This document shows positions 1-8,287 of a DNA stretch of 64,000 nucleotides, piece after piece. The stretch comes from a bacterium (GTDB lineage: Bacteria > Armatimonadota > UBA5829): the NCBI GenBank assembly GCA_021373255.1, contig JAJFTD010000076.1:1-64000 (forward strand), read 5' to 3'. The notes under the pieces are model-generated. The model had not been told where the DNA came from, did not search any database, and saw only the letters and a program-made list of their open reading frames with translations. Both the position numbers and the translations under genes were made by a program. Position 1 is the first letter of the stretch; each line of letters opens with the position of its first letter.

Positions 1-534
1 GACCGCTATATGTCTCCAGCGGGTGCATTCATCAATGGCAGTGTATTGGTAGAGTCTTTTGCCGGCAAGAGTCCCCATAAGGCAATTCCTGGGTACATGC
101 TTAACATCTATCTGGAATCGCTCCCCAGGCATCAGAATAGGCTCATAAGGCTTGTTCTTTCGCCGCTTACGCTTCTTTGGTGCGGCAAGAACACCTTCTC
201 TTCTTAGCAACTTGTAAAGAGCAGGTATGCTCCGGGAGTAGCCAAAGTTCTTTTGCAGGTGGACCCACAGGCATACCAGCCCAAGTCTCTTGTTGTGGCG
301 CTGGACCCTTAGGACCAACTCGATCTCCTTCTGAGTCTGCTGGGACGGGTGTCTCTTTGGCCTATGAGATCGGTCCATCAAAGACTCCAAGCTGCCGTTC
401 CACCTCGCGATCCATCGGTGAACACTCTGGCGACTGACACGGTGGAGTCTTGCTGTGGCACTGATGTTACCACTTTTCATTGCTTGCTTAACTACACGCT
501 GACGAAACTGGGCTATCTGTCGTATACTTAGCAT
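1..534 (-). CDS. IS481-family-type transposase, 3' end cut off by the window
   Basis: Reading the minus strand from an ATG at 532-534 gives 178 codons with no stop before the window edge. The N-terminus (residues about 1-60) is a helix-turn-helix region containing SATARLHRVSRQSVHRWI. It is followed by a basic stretch with DRSHRPKRHPS and then the start of a DDE integrase core with FQIDVKHVP and YTAIDECTRW. This order (HTH, basic linker, rve-type core) is that of IS481 transposases. The first catalytic Asp is in QIDVKH; the other two acidic residues lie outside the window. An AGG-rich Shine-Dalgarno-like stretch (GGAGG) lies about 13 nt upstream. Whether the element is intact cannot be judged. 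Confidence 0.85.
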   Translation of the reverse strand, partial: MLSIRQIAQFRQRVVKQAMKSGNISATARLHRVSRQSVHRWIARWNGSLESLMDRSHRPKRHPSQQTQKEIELVLRVQRHNKRLGLVCLWVHLQKNFGYSRSIPALYKLLRREGVLAAPKKRKRRKNKPYEPILMPGERFQIDVKHVPRNCLMGTLAGKRLYQYTAIDECTRWRHIAV

Positions 535-603
535 TGCGGATAAGGAACCTCCGGTGATTGTTCTGGACAAACAACCTATACCAGAGATAACCCCTTATCC
601 GCA
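535..603. repeat. 11-bp inverted repeat upstream of the transposase
   Basis: TGCGGATAAGG at 535-545 is repeated in inverted orientation at 593-603 (CCTTATCCGCA), with 47 bp between. It directly precedes the transposase start. It may be part of the element end or a regulatory hairpin. The actual terminal inverted repeat of the element cannot be fixed because the other end is outside the window. Confidence 0.45.
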
Positions 604-659
604 ACCTGGTAATCTGTACCACATCAATGGTAACCCCACACATGTCCTAAGTCGCACGA

Positions 660-688
660 TTGCAAGCAGGGCGGAAAAGTGGTATCCT
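660..688 (+). promoter_or_regulatory. Candidate promoter of the metYXW operon
   Basis: TTGCAA at 660-665 and TATCCT at 683-688 are separated by 17 bp. Transcription would start near 695 and leave a leader of roughly 95 nt before the metY ATG at 790. The match is moderate and untested. Confidence 0.4.
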
Positions 689-691
689 CTC

Positions 692-789
692 AGTTGAAAC
701 TAGCGCGCTGTCCGCAACTCCTCCCCGCATTATTGGTCGCCGTGGGAGACGGCGGCCGCTGCCACAAGTCGCGATCAGGAGGATGTAAT
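692..789 (+). promoter_or_regulatory. Structured 5' leader of metYXW
   Basis: A strong GC hairpin, GGTCGCCGT (735-743) against ACGGCGGCC (749-757) with a 5-nt loop, sits 30 nt before the start codon. A smaller stem pairs 692-696 with 715-719. The Shine-Dalgarno AGGAGG follows the hairpin. Methionine operons are often controlled by SAM or cobalamin riboswitches, but no SAM-I core motif is visible. A stretch at about 704-720 (GCGCTG then CCGCAACT) only loosely resembles part of the cobalamin core. The class is unknown and a riboswitch is not established. Confidence 0.3.
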
Positions 790-2070
790 ATGCCGGATAG
801 TTATCACTTTGACACACTTGCCCTTCACGCCGGACATGAGGTCGACCCCACGGGATCGCGTGCGGTGCCGATCTACCAAACAACCTCCTATGTCTTCCGC
901 GACACCACACACGCCGCCGAGCTGTTTTCGCTAGAGACACCAGGGTTTATCTACACCAGGCTACAGAACCCTACCCTGGATGTGCTAGAAAAGAGAGTTG
1001 CGGCACTTGAGGGTGGAGTCGCCGCTGTTGCTACTGCATCCGGGCAGGCAGCCGAGACGCTTGCAGTACTTAACATCGCCAAAGAGGGTGACGACATCGT
1101 AGCGTCGTCTGCGCTATACGGCGGCACCTACACACTTTTTAATAACACCATTCGCCGGATGGGCGTAAATGCAATATTCGTCGATGCCAGAGACCCTGAG
1201 AACTTCCGCAGGGCGCTGACACCGAAGACAAAACTGCTTTATGTAGAGACACTAGGAAACCCTAAACTTGACGTTGCTGACCTCAAGGCTATTTCGGATA
1301 TAGCCCATGAAGCTGGTGTACCGTTGATAGTGGACAATACAGTGGCGACATCGTACCTCTGCAGACCGTTTGAATGGGGAGCGGATATCGTCATATATTC
1401 ACTTACAAAGTGGATGAGCGGTCATGGCAACTCCTTGGGCGGGGTAGTGATAGACTCTGGCAAATTCGACTGGCGCGCAAATAAGTTTGAAGACTTGGCA
1501 GAACCGGACCCAAGCTACCATGGGCTCTGTTATGTTGACGCATTCGGCGAAGCTGCTTATGCCGCCAGATTGAGAGTGACTGCTCTCAGGGATCTGGGAC
1601 CTGCAATGAGCCCACTAAACGCATTTTTAATTTTGCAGGGACTAGAGACTCTGTCCTTGCGGATGGACCGACACTGCTCCAATGCTCTTGCAGTTGCACG
1701 TTTCCTGGAAGGACATGATGCCGTGAGCTGGGTGACCTACCCAGGTCTGCAGAGTCATCCTGATTATGAGCTTGGCAAAAAATATTTGCCCAAGGGCTGC
1801 AGCAGTATGATAGGATTCGGTATCAAGGGAGGCTTTGAAGCCGGTGTAAAGTTTATAAACTCGGTCAAGTTGCTTTCTCACCTTGCTAACATCGGAGATG
1901 CGCGGTCACTGGTAATCCATCCCGCAAGCACTACTCATCAGCAGCTCAGTCCCGAGGAGCGCGTGGCGGCAGGCGCAACGGATGATTTTATCAGGCTTTC
2001 GATAGGCCTTGAGGATGTAAGTGACATAATCGCCGATATGGATCAGGCGCTGACAGAATCGAATAAGTAG
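790..2070 (+). CDS. metY: O-acetylhomoserine sulfhydrylase (aminocarboxypropyltransferase)
   Basis: PLP-dependent Cys/Met-metabolism enzyme that makes homocysteine from O-acetylhomoserine and sulfide. The start is the ATG at 790, seven nt after an AGGAGG; the in-frame GTG at 679 lies further upstream without a ribosome site. The 426-residue product begins with [20 protein letters not shown] and has the substrate loop SYVF, the family segment [20 protein letters not shown] and the PLP lysine K207 in [11 protein letters not shown]. The C-terminus has the [11 protein letters not shown] block typical of MetY rather than MetB/MetC. It is the first gene of metY-metX-metW and makes the product of the next gene's substrate step useful. 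Confidence 0.95.
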   Translation: MPDSYHFDTLALHAGHEVDPTGSRAVPIYQTTSYVFRDTTHAAELFSLETPGFIYTRLQNPTLDVLEKRVAALEGGVAAVATASGQAAETLAVLNIAKEGDDIVASSALYGGTYTLFNNTIRRMGVNAIFVDARDPENFRRALTPKTKLLYVETLGNPKLDVADLKAISDIAHEAGVPLIVDNTVATSYLCRPFEWGADIVIYSLTKWMSGHGNSLGGVVIDSGKFDWRANKFEDLAEPDPSYHGLCYVDAFGEAAYAARLRVTALRDLGPAMSPLNAFLILQGLETLSLRMDRHCSNALAVARFLEGHDAVSWVTYPGLQSHPDYELGKKYLPKGCSSMIGFGIKGGFEAGVKFINSVKLLSHLANIGDARSLVIHPASTTHQQLSPEERVAAGATDDFIRLSIGLEDVSDIIADMDQALTESNK

Positions 2071-2072
2071 AA

Positions 2073-3236
2073 ATGATCACTCAGGACGAAGGCTCGGTAG
2101 GCATAGTAGAGACCGAATACATTACATTCGCAGCACCGCCCAACGAGATGCAGCTCGAGTGCGGGCGGACGCTGGGGCCGATTGCGCTTGCCTACGAAAC
2201 CTACGGCACGATGAATGCCGATAAAAGCAATTGCATACTGATCTGCCATGCGTTTACGGGGGATGCGCATGCAGCCGGGCGAAACCATCCCGATGATCCC
2301 AAACCGGGTTGGTGGGATAATATGGTCGGTCCCGGTAAGGCGCTGGATACTAACAAATACTTCATCATCTGCTCTAACATCATTGGCGGGTGCAAGGGAA
2401 GTACAGGGCCAGGGTCGATTGACCCGTCCACCGGCGAGGCTTATGGCCTTAATTTCCCTATGATCACCATATCAGACATGGTGAATGCGCAGAAAGTACT
2501 TATCGACTATATGGGCATTAAGAAGCTGCTTTGTGTAGTCGGTGGCAGTATGGGTGGAATGCAGGTGCTGCAGTGGACTGTATCATATCCTGAGATGGTC
2601 CGCCTTGCCATTCCTATAGCGACAACAGCCAGGCAGTCTCCACAGGCGATTGCGTTTGATGCCGTTGGCCGGCATGCTATCATGGTAGACCCAAATTGGA
2701 ATAACGGGAATTATTACGGCAACCCGGTCCCGAGCGGCGGACTGGGTATCGCGCGCATGATCGGGCATATTACTTATCTATCAGACAAGTCCATGCACGC
2801 GAAATTCGGCCGCAACCTGCAGGACAAGACTGAGCCGGAATACGACTTTGTAACAGAGTTCCAGGTGGAAAGCTACCTGCACTACCAGGGTGATTCTTTC
2901 GTAAAGCGATTTGATGCGAACTCGTATTTGTACATTACAAAGGCGATGGATTACTTCGACCTCGCGCAGCCCAGCGGTGAATTGAAACGCGAACTTGCCA
3001 GAGCGAAAGCTGCATTTCTGGTTGTATCGTTCTCGTCGGACTGGCTGTTCCCGCCTTATATGTCCAAAGAGATCGTATCAGCACTGCGGCGAAACAATGT
3101 AGATGTTAGCTACGCTGAGATACAATCCGACTACGGCCATGATGCGTTTCTGCTGGAAGTGGAGTCTCTAAGCCGACTGATAGTGAACTTCCTTGAGTAT
3201 GCAACCCCACGCGGTGAGGATGCCGATGAGTACTAA
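2073..3236 (+). CDS. metX: Homoserine O-acetyltransferase
   Basis: Alpha/beta-hydrolase-fold acyltransferase that acetylates homoserine with acetyl-CoA, supplying MetY. It has 387 residues, normal for MetX. The nucleophile elbow is GGSMGGMQ (Ser159), with Asp323 in SSDWLFPP and His356 in DYGHDAFL completing the triad. Other family blocks are SCHAFTG-like [19 protein letters not shown] and GRNLQ. It starts two nt after the metY stop, so the two are probably translationally coupled. Acyl specificity (acetyl versus succinyl) is not proven by sequence alone, but the adjacent metY favours acetyl. Confidence 0.95.
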   Translation: MITQDEGSVGIVETEYITFAAPPNEMQLECGRTLGPIALAYETYGTMNADKSNCILICHAFTGDAHAAGRNHPDDPKPGWWDNMVGPGKALDTNKYFIICSNIIGGCKGSTGPGSIDPSTGEAYGLNFPMITISDMVNAQKVLIDYMGIKKLLCVVGGSMGGMQVLQWTVSYPEMVRLAIPIATTARQSPQAIAFDAVGRHAIMVDPNWNNGNYYGNPVPSGGLGIARMIGHITYLSDKSMHAKFGRNLQDKTEPEYDFVTEFQVESYLHYQGDSFVKRFDANSYLYITKAMDYFDLAQPSGELKRELARAKAAFLVVSFSSDWLFPPYMSKEIVSALRRNNVDVSYAEIQSDYGHDAFLLEVESLSRLIVNFLEYATPRGEDADEY

Positions 3237-3873
3237 TGCTTCGGTCATAAAACCAGGACACGAAGGGCTGGCGCTTATCAGGCCTGAGCTCAGGTATATT
3301 GTAGATATGGTGAAAGCGGGCAGTAAGGTGCTCGACCTCGGCTGCGGTGAGGGACATCTACTCAAGGCTCTGCAGCAGGAAAAACGAGCTCGTGTACAGG
3401 GCATCGAGCTATCTGAAACCGCCATTCAAGAATGCGTGGCGAAGGGGCTTTTCGTCTACCACGGTGACCTTGACGAGGGTCTCGCTGATTTCAACGATAA
3501 GAGCGTTGATTATGTGATTCTAACCAACGTACTGCAAGTCTTGCATAGACCGAACTTCCTCATACAAGAGGCTGCAAGAGTAGGCAAGCAATGCGTCGTG
3601 TCAATCCCGAACTTCGGCTATTGGCGGATTAGATTCCAGCTCATGTTCTACGGCACCATGCCAAAAACAAGCAACCTGCCATACGATTGGTATGACTCAC
3701 CGAACATCCACCTTACAACTCTCCCGGACTTCAGGCGGTTCTGCCGGTCTAACAATCTTGAAATCGTGAAAGAAATCGACCTCGTGCTTGGTGACGCGGT
3801 CTGCAAGGGAGTGAACGCATTCCCAAACTTCTTCGCAGATTATGGTGTGTTCCTGCTTCGCCAGAGCGATTAA
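3226..3873 (+). CDS. metW: Methionine biosynthesis protein MetW (SAM-dependent methyltransferase fold)
   Basis: The ATG at 3226 overlaps the last 11 nt of metX and follows GTGAGGA; the earlier ATG at 3193 would add 11 residues buried in metX. The 215-residue protein has the class I methyltransferase motif [13 protein letters not shown], then [12 protein letters not shown] and [11 protein letters not shown], the MetW signature. MetW is usually encoded next to metX and assists homoserine acetylation, with an incompletely understood biochemical role. The gene ends four nt into the convergent gene that follows. Confidence 0.93.
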   Translation: MSTNASVIKPGHEGLALIRPELRYIVDMVKAGSKVLDLGCGEGHLLKALQQEKRARVQGIELSETAIQECVAKGLFVYHGDLDEGLADFNDKSVDYVILTNVLQVLHRPNFLIQEAARVGKQCVVSIPNFGYWRIRFQLMFYGTMPKTSNLPYDWYDSPNIHLTTLPDFRRFCRSNNLEIVKEIDLVLGDAVCKGVNAFPNFFADYGVFLLRQSD

Positions 3874-4877
3874 AGCGAAGGATAGAAGATCAGGAATGCG
3901 TTGGTCTTTGGTACCAAACCATCATCCGGCTTGATCAAGGGGTAGTTCACGCCAACTCCAACAACGAGACGCCCAAAGACTTTAGCACGTATACTCGGGT
4001 TGAGATATAGTGTAGTGCCGTGCTCGGTCGTTCCTGCAAGTAAGGGAGATTCAACGCCAGGCGCAGGTGCATTCGGGTATGAATCATCCTGTTGTGAACG
4101 CACGACCAATCCCAATGCAGCCGCCATATTCCTACCAATGCCGTATGTTCCATTTATGCTGCCGATGAATATGTCTCCAATCTTTGAGTCATCAAATCCT
4201 GAAGAGTGTAGTTTGGTAGCTACAAGCGCAACATATGATAATCTGTGCCCTGCCCGACCGTAAGATAGCGCCAGATAGCCGTCAAAGCTCCCACTGCCTG
4301 GCTGCCAACTTATAGGGAGACGTTGCGTTGAACCACTGTAATAACCGTTGGTAGCAGGATTAGCTTGGTCAAATATAGCGTCGTCTTTGCCGGTTGGTAA
4401 TTCTATACCAGCGGTTGCCACCAGCGTATTGCCATTATTATCGTTCCAAAGCAGTTTTTTTCCTAATAACGCAATATCACCAAGTGTGCTCGGGGTGGAT
4501 GTAGCCGGAAAACCACCAATTTCCCCTCTTACTTTTGTTCGCTCGTAGGGTAAAGAAATACCTCCCGCCCATCCGTTGTGCAGTCCGTAGAGCGCGCTGA
4601 CGCGGGTCGTTGTGGTCTTTACATCCAGACCGGGTTGAACGTTTGTGCCGTCTTTTCGAAAACCGTCTGAAGCAAGACTTGTAATATCGATATCCGGCAG
4701 CCCTAAACCGCCCTCAGGTACATATAGCCCCATACCCGTAAGTGGAAAATCATACTGATTATCTATAAACACGGGTGGTCTATCCAGGTAGCCTTGATCA
4801 TCCTCTCCGAACACCGGAGCCACCACTGTAAGTAAAACAGCCAAAAGAAAGTAAGGCAAGGATCTAAGCAAGTTCAT
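3870..4877 (-). CDS. Secreted outer-membrane-barrel-like protein (phenol-degradation MetA / transporter-like family)
   Basis: The 335-residue product has a signal peptide (MNLLRSLPYFLLAVLLTVVA, cleavage near residue 24) followed by alternating beta-strand segments rich in Gly, Tyr and Ser. Examples are RVSALYGLHNGWAGGISLPYE, GDIALLGKKLLW and ATAGIELPTG. The pattern SLPYE...GDI...P.G is that of the porin-like family near Phenol_MetA_deg, whose transport role is poorly defined. The last residues (FLIFYPSL) do not end in the classical terminal Phe. The 3' end overlaps metW by four nt in convergent orientation. Substrate is unknown. Confidence 0.6.
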   Translation of the reverse strand: MNLLRSLPYFLLAVLLTVVAPVFGEDDQGYLDRPPVFIDNQYDFPLTGMGLYVPEGGLGLPDIDITSLASDGFRKDGTNVQPGLDVKTTTTRVSALYGLHNGWAGGISLPYERTKVRGEIGGFPATSTPSTLGDIALLGKKLLWNDNNGNTLVATAGIELPTGKDDAIFDQANPATNGYYSGSTQRLPISWQPGSGSFDGYLALSYGRAGHRLSYVALVATKLHSSGFDDSKIGDIFIGSINGTYGIGRNMAAALGLVVRSQQDDSYPNAPAPGVESPLLAGTTEHGTTLYLNPSIRAKVFGRLVVGVGVNYPLIKPDDGLVPKTNAFLIFYPSL

Positions 4878-4974
4878 TGTGCACCTCCGACAAGTTTATA
4901 TACCCGCTTCCGGCCTTGAAGTAAGGTATTGATTTGAGTTAACATGCACGTGATAAGATGTACGGAGGTAAGTA

Positions 4975-5712
4975 ATGGGATTGCTGGACGGAAAAGTCGC
5001 GTTCGTTACCGGAGCGGGACGCGGTATAGGCAGGGCAATAGTTGAGGCTTTCACGGCGGAAGGCGCCATCATAGCAGCCGCTGCGCGCACTACCAAAGAA
5101 ATAACAGCTCTTTGTGCAGATATAAACGCATCCGGCGGACGCGCCGTGCCGATTACAATGGACATAAGGTCTGAAGAATCCATAAAAGAGGCAATAAGCA
5201 AGGCCCAGTCAGAACTTGGCCCGATTGATGTGCTTGTAAATAATGCTGCCATAATAGCCCTGGGAAAGATACACGAGATGGCAACCCAGACTTGGGACGA
5301 TGTAATGAGCACCAACGTAAGGGGCGTCTTTCTTACGTGCCGGGAAGTCCTTCCACAAATGATGGAGCGGCGCACGGGACGAATAATCAACGTTGGTTCA
5401 ACAGCCGGGCGCAGAGGTTATGACGAGCAGGGGGCGTATTGTGCTTCCAAGCATGCTCTGGCAGGGCTCAGTAAGGTGCTCGCTATTGAGACCAAGAAAT
5501 ATGGCATCAGGGTCCAGATGCTCAGTCCGGGTGGTGTTCTCACTGGGCTCTCCAGCGACCTGAGAGCATCTCGTGGTGAAGCAGAGGATTCCCCTGATTG
5601 GATGACCACTGAGGAGATAGCCCGCGCGGCTGTCTATCTCTGTTCACAGGATGGCGCAGCGTTTACCGATGAATTGGTTCTTCGCCGCTATGCCTCGGAA
5701 CCCTGGAGATAG
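4975..5712 (+). CDS. Short-chain dehydrogenase/reductase
   Basis: The 245-residue NAD(P)-binding SDR begins MGLLDGKVAFVTGAGRGIGRA (split here only as the GxxxGxG cofactor motif). It has NNAAI, the catalytic Ser in INVGSTAG and YCASK with the catalytic Tyr-Lys pair. Upstream GGAGGTAAGTA gives a clear ribosome site. The C-terminus ends soon after the usual TDELV-type segment (AAFTDELVLRRYASEPWR). Classical SDRs continue with a glycine-rich end, so substrate cannot be assigned. It stands alone between convergent or divergent neighbours. Confidence 0.88.
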   Translation: MGLLDGKVAFVTGAGRGIGRAIVEAFTAEGAIIAAAARTTKEITALCADINASGGRAVPITMDIRSEESIKEAISKAQSELGPIDVLVNNAAIIALGKIHEMATQTWDDVMSTNVRGVFLTCREVLPQMMERRTGRIINVGSTAGRRGYDEQGAYCASKHALAGLSKVLAIETKKYGIRVQMLSPGGVLTGLSSDLRASRGEAEDSPDWMTTEEIARAAVYLCSQDGAAFTDELVLRRYASEPWR

Positions 5713-5727
5713 CCGAATTTAGTCCAA

Positions 5728-5788
5728 CAGGTTACAGGCAGCAGAGATACGAACCGAGCCAATCACATACCTTGCAACCTGTAACCTG
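5728..5788. terminator. Imperfect inverted repeat between convergent genes
   Basis: CAGGTTACAGG at 5728-5738 pairs with CCTGTAACCTG at 5778-5788, and pairing continues inward for a few bases (GCA/TGC). It lies between the SDR stop and the stop of the thioredoxin-fold gene on the other strand. That position suits a shared terminator, although no long T-run follows. Confidence 0.4.
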
Positions 5789-5794
5789 AACTTC

Positions 5795-6337
5795 TTATAA
5801 TTCTTGTGGCCACGTTGGCACACCGCACTCCGGGCATTCCAACTCCACCAGGTCCAAGGTGCTGATGGCGGAGTTGAGAGTTGTGTCAAGATCACCGGAA
5901 ATTGGGCTCTGCATGCGCAGCGATCCAAACTTATCTACTACAAAGATGCTGCTCATAGTCACATTATAGTGGCGGTTTACTTCGCCTGATTCATCGCTCA
6001 TCAGCGGAAACGGAAGGTTCAAGCTGGCAGCACACTCATTAACTTCTTCTGTGGGTCCACTGCCAATCGCCAACACCTCCGCGTTCTCATCTGCTATTTC
6101 TGAATATCTGCGGCGAATCTCCGCCAGTGCTTCCAGATCGTCTGAATTCTCCGGATTAAAGAATAGAAGAATCAGGTTCTTCCTCTCTTTGTAATCCCAG
6201 ATTGAAATCATCTTCCCGTCAGTTGACTTAAGAGTGAAATTGGGCACCAGATGGCCCAGTTCCGGTTTAATGTGCACTTCTTGTTCCATAGATTCCTCGC
6301 CGATAGTAACCGGCGGTTCCCATAGCTCTTCCTCCAT
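5795..6337 (-). CDS. Thioredoxin-fold, AhpC/TSA-like protein lacking the peroxidatic cysteine
   Basis: The start is chosen at the ATG at 6335-6337, seven nt after GGGGAG, giving 180 residues. VPNFTLKSTDGKMISIWDY and LILLFFNPENSDDLEAL match the AhpC/TSA (peroxiredoxin/redoxin) fold. However the position where peroxiredoxins carry TxxC holds SDDL, so no peroxidatic Cys is present. A CPECG motif lies in the last 15 residues, preceded by a Cys in NECAASLNLP. It may be a non-peroxidase redoxin, a scaffold or a zinc-binding protein. It is divergent from lexA. Confidence 0.72.
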   Translation of the reverse strand: MEEELWEPPVTIGEESMEQEVHIKPELGHLVPNFTLKSTDGKMISIWDYKERKNLILLFFNPENSDDLEALAEIRRRYSEIADENAEVLAIGSGPTEEVNECAASLNLPFPLMSDESGEVNRHYNVTMSSIFVVDKFGSLRMQSPISGDLDTTLNSAISTLDLVELECPECGVPTWPQEL

Positions 6338-6450
6338 CTTAGTGCTCCCCAATATATTAAGATATATCTCGTTGAATTGATACGAGTTATTGCGTTCAAT
6401 AGGTATTTACCCAGTCTTTACTCAATAATACAGCCTTGAGGGTTCATCGT

Positions 6451-6498
6451 TTGACAGTAGACTGTAGTCTCGTATATACTGACGTCATATATAGACTA
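6451..6498 (+). promoter_or_regulatory. lexA promoter with candidate LexA operators
   Basis: TTGACA (6451-6456) and TATACT (6475-6480) are separated by 18 bp. The spacer holds AGACT-GT-AGTCT (6459-6470). A larger palindrome, TAGTCT (6465-6470) against AGACTA (6493-6498), brackets the -10 box. Three copies of the AGACT/AGTCT half-site within 40 bp of the promoter suggest LexA autorepression through an operator unlike the E. coli or Bacillus SOS boxes. Confidence 0.6.
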
Positions 6499-6508
6499 GA
6501 GGCAGCTA

Positions 6509-7147
6509 ATGGGAAAACAACTAACCGCGCGACAGCGCGAAGTGTTGAACGCCATCAAGAATTTCATCGCTGAGAATGGCTATCCGCCATCTATAAGGGA
6601 ACTGCGTCCAACGCTGGGGATATCTAGCCTGAGGGGTGTAACTATTCACCTGGATGCGCTTGAACGCAAGGGTTGGATACAACGGGCGAGAACATCTCGC
6701 AGTATTCGCGTGCTGTCGCCTGTGCTTCCGGGATATGATTATTCGCGAATGCGGTCGGTCCCAGTTCTGGGCACAATTGCTGCCGGTATTCCACTGCTTG
6801 CAGTTGAAAACGTCGAGTCTTATGTATCTGTTCCCGCTAATATAACCAACACTTCCTATGATCTATTTGCGTTGAGAGTGCATGGAGATAGCATGTGCGG
6901 GGATCACATTCTGGATGGTGATACGATTATCATTCGCAAGCAGGAATCGGCTGATCATGGTCAGATAGTTGCAGCGCTCATTAGTGATGAAGCCACTGTT
7001 AAGCGGTTGGATAGTATGTCTAGCCCTCCAAGGTTGCTGCCTTCAAACCCGGCTTACGATCCTATCGTGCCTGAAGAGGGAAGTTTGGTGATTTTGGGGA
7101 CTTTGGTGGGGTTGATACGCTCGTACGAGTCAGCCCTTGCCAGGTAA
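6509..7147 (+). CDS. lexA: LexA-type SOS repressor
   Basis: The 212-residue protein has an N-terminal winged helix (TARQREVLNAIKNFIAENGYPPSIRE) and a C-terminal S24 autoprotease domain. The self-cleavage site is Ala92-Gly93 in TIAAGIP, the nucleophile Ser128 in HGDSM, and the general base Lys165 in ATVKRL. The segment normally reading L(G)LxSxSxVxxHL appears as LGISSLRGVTIHLDALERKG, so the recognition helix is diverged. This agrees with the unusual operator proposed upstream. Length is normal. Confidence 0.92.
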   Translation: MGKQLTARQREVLNAIKNFIAENGYPPSIRELRPTLGISSLRGVTIHLDALERKGWIQRARTSRSIRVLSPVLPGYDYSRMRSVPVLGTIAAGIPLLAVENVESYVSVPANITNTSYDLFALRVHGDSMCGDHILDGDTIIIRKQESADHGQIVAALISDEATVKRLDSMSSPPRLLPSNPAYDPIVPEEGSLVILGTLVGLIRSYESALAR

Positions 7148-7174
7148 CCCGCACGAGCGGTTGTCTGCATATCC

Positions 7175-7531
7175 TTATGCGTTCTTTCCAGCCTCGATGG
7201 CTTCCGGGATACTTTCAAATGTCGCAAAAACGGTATTGAGCCGTGTTATGCGCAGTATGCGGTCAATGGCTCCGCTGCACTTCACCAGATTGACAGTGCC
7301 GCCCTGCGGACGCAGTCGCTTGGTGGCTGATAAAAGCGCACCAAATCCGCTGCTGTCCATATAGCTTACGTTTTCCATGTTGATTATCAGATGTTTCTGA
7401 CCCGAGGCAAGGACGTTATTTACCGCATCTTTGAACTGCGGCGCTGTGTAGACGTCAATTTCACCAGCGACGTCCAGAACCTGCATTCCGTCCATCTCTT
7501 TAACTTCGGTTTCTAATCGGATGCCTTCCAA
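7175..7531 (-). CDS. STAS-domain anti-sigma factor antagonist
   Basis: A SpoIIAA/RsbV-like single STAS domain. An earlier in-frame TTG exists at 7558, but the TTG at 7529-7531 has GGAGG seven nt upstream, so it is preferred and gives 118 residues. Key segments are VLDVAGEIDVYTAPQFKDAV and the phosphorylation loop YMDSSGFGALL, with the modified Ser expected in DSSG. Such proteins bind an anti-sigma kinase and are switched by phosphorylation. No kinase or sigma gene is adjacent, so its partner is unknown. Confidence 0.88.
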   Translation of the reverse strand: MEGIRLETEVKEMDGMQVLDVAGEIDVYTAPQFKDAVNNVLASGQKHLIINMENVSYMDSSGFGALLSATKRLRPQGGTVNLVKCSGAIDRILRITRLNTVFATFESIPEAIEAGKNA

Positions 7532-7594
7532 CGCAACGCCTCCTGTAATCGGCTGCAAAAGTATACACCCCCCTACAACAGTATGTCAACCGCA

Positions 7595-8287
7595 TCAATG
7601 ATGCGGGCGACTGGCAACCACAAGCATGTCAAATGTCATCGATGCCAACCAATGCAGCACAAAGCCGGGGACAAACGACTTTGCATTCAGGGCTATAATA
7701 CCTAGAATTACCCCAGCCCCAAACGATGCAATGACCTCAGTAGTTGGTTTGCCGAAATGTAATAGACCAAACGCCAGGGCTTGGATAATTACAGCCCACC
7801 AACCCATTGACCGCATCAGGCCTAATAGCAAGTAGCCGCGGAAGAAAAATTCCCAACAGAACATATACATCCCATAGCTCACTTCAGCATAGAGCATTTG
7901 CATTGGAGCCGAAGTCCATGGGCTATTTTGCGGATAGGTGTTAAATACGTTCCAGAACTCTGGGTAATGGCGGAAAAGTGGATAATATGCCTGATAGGCG
8001 GGCAATCTTGCTGCGTAGAGCATAATCGGCACAAGACACGCCATACATACCAGCAATACCGCCCATATTCGTTTCCATGAACCCAGGCAAAAGCCGAACT
8101 TCTCCGGCTCTTCCCTGAACATGAACATAATCGTGAGCATAGGCAACCAGAACAGCGCAATGAGGTTGCCGACTAGGTATTGGTTGTAGCTAATAGCGCA
8201 CTGATTGAACTTCCACAGCCCGCCAACTATTGCCGCTCCGACAATAAGCGTTATAACAGTTGTAAATTTGCTTTTTCCTTTACCCAA
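7595..8287 (-). CDS. CPBP-family intramembrane metalloprotease-like protein
   Basis: The 230-residue membrane protein has about six hydrophobic segments and the CPBP motifs CWEFFFRGYLL (motif 1), FGLLHFGKP (motif 2 FxxxH) and FVLHWLASMTFD (motif 3). Motif 1 normally reads EExxxR; the first Glu is replaced by Trp here, which could affect catalysis. The start is a TTG at 8285-8287 with GGAG ten nt upstream, overlapping the end of the amidohydrolase gene by eight nt, so the two are co-transcribed. Substrate is unknown. Confidence 0.82.
   Translation of the reverse strand: MGKGKSKFTTVITLIVGAAIVGGLWKFNQCAISYNQYLVGNLIALFWLPMLTIMFMFREEPEKFGFCLGSWKRIWAVLLVCMACLVPIMLYAARLPAYQAYYPLFRHYPEFWNVFNTYPQNSPWTSAPMQMLYAEVSYGMYMFCWEFFFRGYLLLGLMRSMGWWAVIIQALAFGLLHFGKPTTEVIASFGAGVILGIIALNAKSFVPGFVLHWLASMTFDMLVVASRPHH

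Noticed and set aside
700-760. Cobalamin riboswitch call for the metYXW leader
   Set aside because: Only a short GCGCTG/CCGCAACT resemblance; the other conserved boxes are not convincing, and the likely transcription start leaves too little room.
679-789. GTG at 679 as the metY start (adds 37 residues)
   Set aside because: No ribosome site, overlap with the probable promoter, and the family start matches the ATG at 790 after AGGAGG.
647-940. Open frame on the minus strand opposite metY
   Set aside because: Antisense shadow of metY with no ribosome site and no recognisable domain; the same applies to the many 60-160 residue frames inside larger genes.
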